DNA from: Asterias rubens
Lineage: Eukaryota; Echinodermata; Asteroidea; Forcipulatida; Asteriidae
Length of the DNA: 64,000 bases
Direction of reading: 5' to 3'
Assembly (NCBI RefSeq): GCF_902459465.1
Contig: NW_022985714.1
Span: forward strand, 1 to 64,000
The notes under the pieces were generated by a model, which saw nothing but the letters and a program-made list of their open reading frames with translations, was not told where the DNA came from and did no database searches. This document shows positions 33,800 through 45,100 of the stretch, in pieces (the stretch's first letter is position 1; each line of letters starts with the position of its first letter). Position numbers and translations under genes: made by a program.

Positions 33800-36700
33800 C
33801 AGTCGCACAAAAGCAGATGCCTTGCAGCAAACTCAGATATATTTCAACTAAAAATAAGTCTTCATGCAATGTTTTGTAGTCTTTTAGAAAGTTCAATATT
33901 AACAGCCCCACTTCAAGATTGCCGAGTTCAGTTTCATGACGGGAAGAGATTATCAAACTGCCGACCCGTGATAAAGCAAAGGGTACAAGGACAATTTATT
34001 TCTGTGTGAAATAAAAAAAAAATTGAAAATGCAATGATGTGAAAACAATTGTTTACTGGTTTGATAAAAATACTGCACAAGGAAATATGATTCTGAGATA
34101 TTGAAGTCAATAATGTGCTCAGAGTTTCATATACAGGAAACTTTTGCCTCTCACCCATTCCATGAAGTCAAAAGTACATGTATTGTGTCCACAGAACAAC
34201 ATCTTAACTTTCCCCTAAAAAATCTCTCATTTAGCAATTTCACCAATACCTTGGCTTGTACATGACTACGAAGTACACAGTGCTCACCTAAAAGCTTCCT
34301 TTTGTAACACATTTTTAGGTAGACATGCAAACAATTGCCTCCATACCCGATAATATTCAGTGCCCTTTGAATAGTTTCTTTTTATAATAAAAAAAACTGC
34401 CTTGCACTTCCAAGAACAACATTTTACCATAGAGAACTGCCTTGCCCTACTAAATAAAACAAAGCACAAGGCGGGAATGGTTCTCATTACTGAGAATTAT
34501 CTCATCTCTCAACAATCTTACTGTCAAAATATTGTCTTTTCTGCACACTGGTAACTTCACCTGAGCATTTCTCAATGATAAAAAGTGTTTTGTAAAATTT
34601 CAGGATACAGACCATAACCTTTCTCAAGGTTTATCTCCTCTTTTTTTTTTTTTTTTCAAGATAACATTGTTCTGAATAGATTGGGATTAATGTTATTTCC
34701 AGTTAAGGAGGGAGCAATGGTAGTATCATTGAAACAAATGATTACATAACATTTAGTGTTTTTTTTTTATTGACTTCCTCTGCATCACTGAACATGTTAA
34801 TAATCATACATGTAGAATTTGAAATTTTGGAACGTCATTCGTTACTTAATTGCAAATGGGTTTATGGAATGTTATTTATTTCATCAACATGACTACAATG
34901 CAACAGGGGTTTTTGGAACGTATTTATTTTCATCATTTATGACTAAAATGAAAAGTGGTCTGTGAAAAACAAGTTTGTTCAATGTGATAAATTGCTTGTT
35001 TAAATTAAAAAATACAATGTACCAGAGCTCTCCAGTAATTGCTCTTTGACATTACAGTACTATCAGTTTCATCAAAGACACCACTGCATGAATGATTAAA
35101 AATATCTAGATGCAGACATTAAATAAAAGTCACAAAATGGATCAACACAATTTTCAAACCGGCTGGCCTGCAAATGATGCATTGACAAAGACTACACACA
35201 CTCAGACATAAAATGTACAGGGAAGATGGCAATGATGTTCCGTTACATAAACATTATTGAATGCGGACTCATCTCTGGGAAACCTTAGCCCACGCAACGC
35301 TACACAGTCCTGCTAGCTGTTTGCAGACAAACACCGCACAATGTCATAGGAGAGAAGCCAATGAAAGGCTACCCTCACTAGCCAGGGTCAATAGTTCACA
35401 CTGAATGCTATCTCTGTCCTCCTATTGGCAGCTGCTTGCTGCTTTGTATGGAGCCTTGTTTGCCAGGTCGCACATATAATTGACCTCAACGACAAGCAAG
35501 CCCAAGCTTCCTGCAGATATGAATGCACATACACACCATTACACTGTGTATATAAATGTGTGCAGTAACATGTACAATTAACTCATACTCATATTCTACA
35601 ATTATGTATGTTATACCTCATTAATAAAATCCCCATGCCACTACTTAAATAAAAACCATGTGTTTTTTAAATATCAGATTAGTTATGTCTCGCTTGTCTG
35701 TTGTAAATTAACCAGGATTCTTTTAGTTGCCATAACATTTGAATAGCTTTGTGACCTTTGGATCTAAGGAACTCTTACAGAGATTTCCTACGTTCTCAAC
35801 AAAGAGAAAATATATGAGTAAACTTAGTACGTATTCGGTATTCAGCATACTAACAAAGAAAGCAGTTTTCACAAGCCAGTCTTCATTCATCGTATTTGGG
35901 GTTCCCAGATGTTATTGCTTGAACAAAGAAATTTTGCTGGAAGGAGAATTAAACCAATAATTTAAAATGTTAGACTGAAATGTGTCTTCGAACTATCTAA
36001 TGATTATTTTCAGTCTAAATTTGCTGGCATGACCGTGACATTTACAGTTACACCTCCATGCCCCCGTCATTGCCCTGGAAGCTTTGAAATCTTCCATTGT
36101 TGGATTTAAGCCAACTCATCTTCAGACATTTATATATTTCTGGAGAAACTGACATTTCCCTGCAGCTTCCTTCAAACATTTGTGTTTTGTTTCATAATGA
36201 GCTTCTTTACTCAGGACATCTAAAATGTTTACAAAATCCTTTGGTCGTACAAAGTCACAGGGAGGGGGCATGTATCTTCTTTTGAGTTTTTTTTCACATG
36301 TTTTATAACCAACTATTTTTAGAACTTTGTCAATGATATGAAAAGAAAATGCTTGATGCAAAACATTTTCCAATGGATTTGAAAAGAAATGAACGTGTAA
36401 ATTGTGTATTGAGTATTCTGAAACAAACATTAAGCAAAATTTGTCAACTAGTTTTTTGTTTTTAATGACAAGTTATTTGTCAGCATTCACCAGACAAAGA
36501 TTGTTCTAGTCTTAAAAATTGTGGTCAAAGAATAGTATGACACAATGGGCTTTACAGTGAGTATTCTGAAAAAGCAGCAGCAACGATTTTCTGATAGAAA
36601 GTTTCTAATGTGTGATCCTGACTTAAGCGTAGTATCTGAGCATCCACACAAAAGGGTTTGTTGGTCTTAACGAATAGTAAAAGTGATATTTATTTCCTTA

Positions 36701-36970
36701 TCAAAATCTTTTCTTGAACATCTTTTGTCCAGTCGCCAGCTTCAACAGAGATGTTTGTATCCAGTAGGACTTTTTGTGATGTCAAATTTACTCTTAGTGT
36801 TTGCAGTCAACCCTCCAACTGTTGTTCCCATTTTCCAGTGAGTTAACCAACCATTTTGGAACCGATCAAATGCGTGGCTGCTGCACAGGCTGTGTTTTGT
36901 GTTAATAGTCAAGTTGGTGCCGACTTGCATAACACTGTATGTTTTAATCATCAAATAATTCCAAACCAAG
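33800..36970. other. NR2C 5' intron sequence
   Basis: AT-rich sequence with homopolymer runs (T16 near 34640, T10 near 34760). Short open frames at 35739-35960 (plus) and 36122-36430 (minus) have no recognisable family signature. I see nothing else supportable. Confidence 0.4.
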
Positions 36971-36971
36971 G

Positions 36972-37635
36972 TGGAGGATATCAATGGATGGGCCTACTAC
37001 TAGTAGTACTAGGAGGAGTTTACTCACTTCAATGGATAGTACTAGGAGGAGTTTACTCACTTCAATGGATAGTACTAAGAGGAGTTTACTCACTTCAATG
37101 GATAGTACTAGGAGGAGTTTACTCACTTCAATGGATAGTACTAGGAGGAGTTTACTCACTTCAATGGATAATAATGCATGGATGGGCCTACTACTAGTAG
37201 TACTAGGAGGAGTTTACTCACTTCAATGGATAATAATGCATGGATGGGCCTACTACTAGTAGTACTAGGAGGAGTTTACTCACTTCAATGGATAATAATG
37301 CATGGATAGGCCTACTACTAGTAGTACTAGGAGGAGTTTACTCACTTCAATGGATAGTACTAGGAGGAGTTTACTCACTTCAATGGATAGTACTAGGAGG
37401 AGTTTACTCACTTCAATGGATAATAATGCATGGATAGGCCTACTACTAGTAGTAGTACTAGGAGGAGTTTACTCACTTCAATGGATAATAATGCATGGAT
37501 AGGCCTACTACTAGTAGTAGTACTAGGAGGAGTTTACTCACTTCAATGGATAGTACTAGGAGGAGTTTACTCACTTCAATGGATAATAATGCATGGATAG
37601 GCCTACTACTAGGAGGTGTTTGCTCACTTCAATAG
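36972..37635. repeat. 33-bp minisatellite with higher-order structure (13 full copies and one decayed)
   Basis: Core unit GGAGTTTACTCACTTCAATG plus GATAGTACTAGGA. Five 33-bp copies come first. Longer units then appear in which the spacer becomes ATAATGCATGGATRGGCC and TACTACTAGTAGTAC (60-66 bp). Because 33 is divisible by 3, long open frames appear on both strands; none looks like a gene. It lies in the NR2C 5' intron. Confidence 0.9.
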
Positions 37636-37639
37636 CTCA

Positions 37640-39590
37640 CTAAGAATATTTTGTCTCCATAGTGTCAGCAACTTCGGTAATTAATAAATATCCATCACTG
37701 AATATTTGCAAACATTACTGTCTTGTAGTAACTAAGAATCTTTTGAGAGGGTCAACATGGAAATCGCCCCAGTTAAAAATTCAATCAACTTCCTAACCAA
37801 ATAATTGGGTCAACTTTAATTTAATTAAATAAGGTCTGGCCAATGTGGCAGCAAGTGAGGCTGCCTGCTATCTAACCCTTCTTGCGATATTGGAAGTGTA
37901 TCAAAGGACTGTCAAAAGCAATTTGCAGGTGGTTACTTGCTATACATGTACATTGAACATTAGACCTATACGATGATGGCAGATGGTTTTACATCTGAAT
38001 ATACTGCACCAACACAAAATCTAAGCAGTCTTGGGTCTTCGCCCACACTGATCATGCAGGCTCTGTATACATTACATTACTTTCTACGAGGCCATTCCAA
38101 TAATACTCATTTACAAAATGTAGGTATTCCACATATGTACGCATTATCTTGGTTCTCTTTCCTGTGCAGTGCAACCATCAATCATAGCACATGGACAACC
38201 TAATGTATTGACTGATTGAGGAAGTAAGCGAGCATTTTTGAAATGTTCAAATTACTTAGTACAATGTACAGTGTGTGAGAATGTGTACCGGTAAATATAA
38301 AATATTAGGCCTAGAGATTCTATTCAATTAAAGTCTCCAATACCAACACAAATATTAAGACAAAGATAACCAAATAATTCGTAGATTTAAGTTTCACTGG
38401 TCCAGGTTGTGAGTTTAATACTGGCCCGATACTAAAATCACTGAGTTGCAGTCCAGTGTGTACATTTTGAACCTGTAACGGTATAAAACTGTACTAGTAA
38501 CAACCTGAAAAGGCTTGTGGACCAGTTTATTGACAAGCAAAATGGTGCCTCTGTAAAGTCACGGAAAAACATGTATAATTTGTTCAACAGGTAACAATGT
38601 TACTGTAACATTTCCTACCTCCATGATTGTAGGTTGGATGGTGTGTTTGTTAAAAACATAGAGGATGGGCATTACAGGAATTATGATTCATTTTCTTCTT
38701 CCTTTTAAAAACTATATGTATTTTATATAGAACTTTACTCGACAAAGTTTTACCTTTTTTTGTAAAATAAATATTGAACCAATGCATTTGATCCACAAAT
38801 TATATAAAACAAACCAAAATAAAAATACAATGTTGGATAATATCCCAAACTATTTTTAAAATGTCTAAGGGTTTACCATATGAAAGTGAATTCCACTGTA
38901 CTGGCCTATTGATGATAAATGAATTGTTTGCTTTCATATTCAGTTAGTTTTAAAGAGACTTTCCATCCATGGTTTGAATTGTGTTGAAAAGAGGAGATAA
39001 AGAGTGGAAATGCAAAGTCAAGTGTGTGGTTGATTATATTTTCCAAGACACTTCACTTTGGGATCTCAGAAGTTAAAAAAAACCCAGTAAAAGTCCTTTT
39101 GATTTGATTTTTTGGGTCTGTTGATGATAATTACAAGAATACATTTTTACACATGACTTGTATAAACAAACGAAAATAAAATTCTATCTTTAGTTAGAGA
39201 TGCGAAAAACAATCAACTAACTAATCAATTGAAAAAAAATTAACAAACAGGGGGACATTATTTTTAGAAACCTTTTGAAGATGCAAATTTATTAATTTGG
39301 TAACAAAAAACAAGAACTTGTCATCTTTGTCAACAATTTATTAGAGGTGAGAAAATAGAATTGAATTTGAATTTTTAATTATATTTATTTATTATTATTT
39401 ATTTATTTAGTAGACTAGAGCGGTGTGCAGAATTAATATTTGGGAATGTAAATAAAATTAAATGCCAAATTGTTATTGTTTACATGCACAATTAGTGAGT
39501 TTCAAGACCAAGCCCTAGAAAAATGCACAATTTAATTTCATGGATGGTCTGCAAAACAGCAATAATCACAATCACGTACATTGCCGGCCC
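37640..39590. other. NR2C 5' intron, no clear features
   Basis: AT-rich sequence with a short TTTATT-rich stretch (about 39380-39410). No exon, RNA gene or clear inverted repeat was recognised. The AT content falls sharply at about 39590, where CpG-rich sequence begins. Confidence 0.35.
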
Positions 39591-40275
39591 ATGCCGCTTC
39601 AACACAGCTCGAGTCCCCGTTGCAACCGCACCCTTTTCCCCTCCGCGGCAGAGCTTTCCCATCCGAAACGGTAACTCGAAAACCGGCCTATTTTAGGTGA
39701 CAGAAACATGCTCAAAAATTCCATGTTTTGACCCAGCGGAAGCAGACATAAATAAGTCAAATCTTGAGGGGATAGGCTAGCGGTTAAGACAGGGTCTCGA
39801 TGGTTTGTCTGAGGCAACCGAGGGGTCATTTTGGTGCACAAAGCGTGCCGCTCCGCGCACAAAGGTCAGCATGTCAAAGTTAAAATGGAAAAGGACATAT
39901 CTAACAACAACAAATCGTCTGGACACGTTTTTCTCCCACCAAATCAACCGCTGATTACACTTAAAATACTACAAGATTATTAAAATAAGTATGGTGGCTA
40001 AAAAAATTGACGGAAAGTGTAACTATTGGATTTAATTCTATGGCTTTCGACATCCAGCTTTCCGAAAACGTCGAGACGTTTCGAAAAAAAAAACTGCTGC
40101 ACAACGCCAAGCATGCTAATCATGCACGATTCCACAAAAGTGTGTGCGACATATGCTTTTCGAAACTCACCGGATTTCGCCATTTTTAAGACACTCTTCT
40201 CGTTGAAAAATCACCAGAATGACAGTCAATGAAATAAGGAACACAAATACGCAAGAAAGATGTATTCTACTCACC

Positions 40276-40500
40276 TTTTTAGGGTAAAAATGGAGGAAAA
40301 CAACGGCAGAAATGTGAATTAAAAGGTCAGAGTTCGTGACCTTCTCTGGAACCTGAATTTTCTGCAGCGGGATAAAAATTTAGCTGCGCATCAAAAATTT
40401 GCATGGCGAAGCCAACTCCTGCATTGTGATTGGTTATCAATGACATCATTGGCTGGTCGACGCATTAGCAATGTTCTGATAGGTGCGCCCACCTGAGAGC
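40276..40500 (-). promoter_or_regulatory. NR2C: NR2C first noncoding exon and promoter region
   Basis: On the minus strand a strong donor AAAAAG|GTGAGTAG at 40276/40275 ends a candidate noncoding first exon with the leader 'gttttcctccatttttaccc'. Upstream are two CCAAT boxes (on plus 'tgattggtta' ~40427 and 'tcattggctgg' ~40446) and a palindromic AGGTCA-n7-TGACCT (40324-40342) that would be transcribed or lie at the start site. An alternative donor after ATGGCGAAATCCG (about 40175) could define another first exon. The exact start site is not determined. Confidence 0.45.
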
Positions 40501-41300
40501 AGACGTTTATGCTAATTTCAAATAGCAAATTCATTGTAAAGAAAATGTTGTTTATCAACGAGAAAGGAGTAATTTCTAATAATTTTGAAGATATTTTTAA
40601 AGATAAACAAATGTTGAGATGTAAGGTTTCTAGATGGTTGGGTTTTGGTAGTAGATACGTGGAGGAAAGATATATAAAAGCAGAATGGGCTAGGTGAATT
40701 ATTGGCGGCGGTGCAAATCACAGGAAGGGTACATGGGTATCTGGGGCAAGGGGTGGGGTGTAAAGAGTTTTCGAAGCGGAAGTTTGTGTAACCCATATTA
40801 TTTGTTTTAAACAAACAATGTTATTTTTTGTATTATATTGTGCTTGTTTACTTATACATTATTTTTTGCTCCTTTACTTTTATTTTATTTTATTCATATC
40901 TAGGGGGGGGGCCTCTGTTTGTGGTAGTAGTAGAGGGCTAGGGGTGGTGGGTCTTTAAATGAGTACCCCTTTAAATAAAGGTTAACTTTGGAATTCAGCT
41001 CAAACGAAAATTGAACCGATCAACTGACAAGCCTGGCAGGAAGTCGCACTAGTTTTGAAGACATTACTTCCGAGTTTGCTTATTTTATTCACAAAATCTG
41101 TACTTCTCGGAGCAAAAGTTGAGAATTATTATAAACTGGATCTAGAAATCAAAACTGGATTACTTGAACAGAACAACTGAGGGCGCTATTCTAGTTTAAC
41201 GGTGCACAATTTTATACACCGTGGATGATTGTGGATGATATAAACACGATCCAATGACCAAAACACACGCGTATTGATGATTGTTAATCGGGGCATGATC
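40500..41300. other. Divergent intergenic region NR2C / EOGT
   Basis: About 0.8-1 kb separates the presumed starts of the two divergent genes. It holds AT-rich sequence and a G-run at 40901-40911. The short open frames on both strands lack family features. Confidence 0.4.
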
Positions 41301-41339
41301 GGGGATTTGGGATTTGTGTTCTTTGGTGGTGGGGGTCAA

Positions 41340-41410
41340 CAGGGTTTGTTGACTTCCGGTCCGATCGCTCGAGCATAGAGGAGATAACCGCAGGGAAAGG
41401 TGTGGAATTG
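41340..41410 (+). promoter_or_regulatory. EOGT: Candidate EOGT promoter and noncoding first exon
   Basis: An ETS-type ACTTCCGG (41352-41359) lies in CpG-containing, TATA-less sequence. A donor GGAATTG|GTGAGAAA follows at 41410/41411. This arrangement suits a housekeeping first exon spliced to the acceptor at 42097. It is inferred from motifs alone. Confidence 0.4.
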
Positions 41411-42114
41411 GTGAGAAAACCAGATTGTAAATTTGTTGTAGTGTTTGCCTACGACTACGTTGGTACGTACTCGATCATCGCTGATTCACAGATGATTCAT
41501 GATTGAATAATAATAGTATTAAATACAACAATATTGAATGATTAGGCCTTGCCCTTGACGTTAACGTTAATTAATGGATGGTTTGAAATTAATCTGTGAC
41601 TGTGAATGTGATGTGGTGAGTCTGGTGACCACACTGACACTGCTATGTGACTGCTTGCGACTGATTGTGAATGCTAAAAATAAATTAAAAGTTTGGATTC
41701 CTATTTACTCAGTCATCTGCTACTCTAGAGAGTGCTAGATGCCTCTTTTATTTTTAATTTAAGCAATTGTTTTAAGGAATGATATGGCCCATGATCAGGG
41801 GTAATCATTTCGGAAGCGATTTGAGACGCACTTCGGGCTGTAAAGCACTATTTAAAAATGTATTATCATTGTTATTAATCATGTTAATATCAATTAGTAA
41901 TAATGAGTGTAAAAAAATAGATGCAGGGTTCGACATCTTTTTTGAGAGAGAGGATTTCGGGGCGTGGATTACGGGGTGGCTATTTTGTTTGGGATGTCCT
42001 ATAGTTTGCAAATCAAACTTTCAAAGTGTGATTTCTCACTTTGGATATAAAAAAAAGCAATTTACTAATCGTCTAATACAATATAACTCTGTTTCAGACG
42101 ACTGCATTACAAAC

Positions 42115-45100
42115 ATGAGATCCCAAGACTTCCAGACACTTCCAACAGTCTTACTGGTGCTATGCATAATTCCATCCAGCCATCCCAGTATGGAAACCGC
42201 AGATGTCAATGTCAAACCAGTTTCCTTCGATTCCAACATTGTCGCCTCGCTGCAAGACGAGGGCCCCAGACAAGAAGACGGCGAGTCGCGAGTTACATTC
42301 CAAGATCCCAATCTCCATCCAGACCACTACCGATACTTCTTCAACCGACGACCCGACCAAGCCATGGCCTGTCGGCTGGACAAGTCTTGCCCTTATAAGG
42401 TAGAAAAATATCAACTTCATGTGGATTCTGGTTTGGTGATGAAACCAAGGATGCCAAGACTCTGTCTCAAGGAAGATGTGAGAGAAGGGTTATTCTATTA
42501 TCCCGCGGACAAACACATCCAGTTGCATCTTGGAGGCTACCTCTTAATTGTCTGAAGGGCTAACCATTAGGGCGCAGGGAGCATGTGGCACCCTTTTGAA
42601 GTTCATGCCCCATGGTGCCCTCCGGCCCCCCTTCCCCTCCCCCTCCCTTATTTGAAATCTGGAGATTCTAGGTAACAGGCCTGGAATTTCAGATTTGATT
42701 ATGTTGAAAAAAGCACTTCCATTGGAAAATCTTAAAGTCAATTGGAAACTTTTGAAGGGGCACCAAGGCCAAGACCAGAGGCAACAAAGTGTTATTCCAG
42801 GCCTGAGGTAATGTGCACCACTTTTCAAATTGGAACCAGCCAAAACATCAATAGGTGGTTCCCAGGCCTGATGGAACATCATCTCGGAAAGGGCAAGGCC
42901 ATTTTCATTGGCAAAGGGCACTTCCATTGGAAAATTGTAAAGTCTAGTGAAAATTGTAAAGTGTAGTGGGAACATTTTGAATGGGCACTGAGACCAAGAC
43001 TAGGGGGAACACGAGCCATGGCCTCTGTGGCCCCCTTTGCAATTACATGACTGGGTTCCCTTAAGGGGTTTTGACTACAAATGATACGCAACAAATGTAC
43101 TGACATCTATTTCTTTCTTTATGGCAGGACCAACTTGATTCTTCAGCATGCTGGGGCTATGAGACAGGCTGCACTAGAGAGAACATGTCTGGGTACCCCA
43201 AGATGGGTAAACATCTCCTGGGATGGTAAGAATGGAACATGGGCATCATACCTCAGGCTGTGTACGTCAGAGGCCTCACACTATGGCGGCTTCACACCTC
43301 AGAACACTGCCATTTCAGAGGTCTCATACCTTAGAGGCCCCGTACCTTAGAGGCCCCATACCTTAGAGGCCCCATACCTCAGAGGTCTTACACCTCAAAG
43401 GTCTCATAATTTGGAGGCATCATACCTCAAAGGCATCATACATCAGAGGCTGTGTATGTCGGAGGCCTTGCACCTCGGTGGCTTCACACCTCAGAACACT
43501 GCCACTTCAGAGGTCTCATACCTTAGAGGCCCCATACCTCAGATGCCTCAAACCTCGGTATCTTACACCTCAAAGGTCTCATAACTCGGAGGCATCATAC
43601 CTCAGAGGCATCATACATCAGAGGCCTCAAACCTCAGAGCCCTCTAACCTCAGTAGTCTCATAATACCAAAGAGGCCTTACACGTTAGAGGGCCTAATAC
43701 CTCATAGGCTGTGTACGTCTGAGGCCTCACACTTTGGCGGTTTCACACCTCAGAACACTGCCACTTCAGAGGTCTCCTGCCACTTCAGAGGTCTCATATC
43801 TTAGAGTCCTATAACTCAGAGGCCTCAAACCTCAGAGCCCTCTAACCTCAGTAGTCTCATAATACCAAAGAGGCCTTAAACATTAGAGGGCTTCACACCT
43901 CAGAACACTGCCACTTGAGAGGTCTTATACCTTAGAGGCCTCATACCTTAAATGCCTGTAACTAGAGGACTTGCTTCTCTGGCTTCATACGTGTACCTCA
44001 GACTGGGCCTCCCACCTCAGAGGCCTTATACCTCAAAGACCTCACCTCTGAGGCTGTGTACCTGGGAGGCCTTGCACCTCAGAAGCCTCATTTATCTGGG
44101 GCCTGATGCCTCAGGCTCATACCTCAGAGGTATTGTACCTCCGAGGACACATACCTCAGAGGCCTCCATGCCCTGGTCAAATATTTATCTCGTACAGGTG
44201 ATATTTACCAATAAGGAACTACTGCTTTGCCCTATAGATCCAAAGCTTTTTTTTTAGAGTAAATAGTATACTGCCGTTGCAAAATGCTTACCAATTAAAA
44301 TGACCTATGGTAATACCATAGAAATTGCAAACAAGTTGTCCGACCCAAGCCTTCTCTCCCAAAGGCTTACTCATTTAGCCTGTGAGAAAGTCTCTGTTAC
44401 GGTCCAAACATGAGACTATTACCAGATTTCATAAAAAAGATATTCGGTCTGCAAGATGGTCCTTTAATTTGAAATTCAATTTCAATCAGAACTATTTACT
44501 TCCTTTCTCATGAAATTATTTTAAAAAAACAAGTTCATCAGCAGTTTCATTGCTCATCAGAGATCATTGATGGCGTTGACTCCACCGCACTCCTCCGACC
44601 AACAAAACTTCAATAAAAACATTAAACATTTATTACTTGTAAAATATTTCTCAACCGATTTCTTTCTGTAGGTTCCGCACCGAGGAAGCTCAGCTGGAAC
44701 AGTTCTGGACTGAAGGAGATTTTGGTTACGTTAAAAAGATTCTAGACGAGGGTTTCTATCAGCTGTGCTCGCCTAAAACAGAGGTTTGTTCAGGTTTTTT
44801 TTGTGATTCAAATCCTCTGTCTGACATTTAATTTTAAATGCTTGATACACTATACAAAAGCTATCAAGAAGGTACTCGAGTAGTACCCAATTAAAAGAAT
44901 CTATACAGTACACAGTCAACCCTCCTACTGACTGACCATTATCATCCACTGTTTAAAAAAAAAAGATAGATAAACCATGTAATGTGATATTGTGTGGTGA
45001 AAGAATCTACACAGTACACAGTCAACCCTCCTACTCACTGACTGACCATTATCATCCACTGTGTTTTTTTTCAATGACAGATAAACTATGTTATACTATA

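Noticed and set aside
36856-37502. Several repeat-containing proteins (both strands)
   Set aside because: Produced by the 33-bp minisatellite, whose length is a multiple of three.
36984-37600. CRISPR-like array
   Set aside because: Units are contiguous minisatellite copies without unique spacers, in an animal intron.
40160-40195. Coding first exon ATGGCGAAATCCG with strong donor (minus)
   Set aside because: NR2C coding exon 1 has its own well-placed ATG and stands behind 5' UTR, so this exon, if real, would be an alternative leader; no evidence decides it.
43081-44257. Open frames in the EOGT intron 2 region
   Set aside because: The first overlaps EOGT exon 2 in the wrong frame; the others read through the ~17-bp minisatellite.
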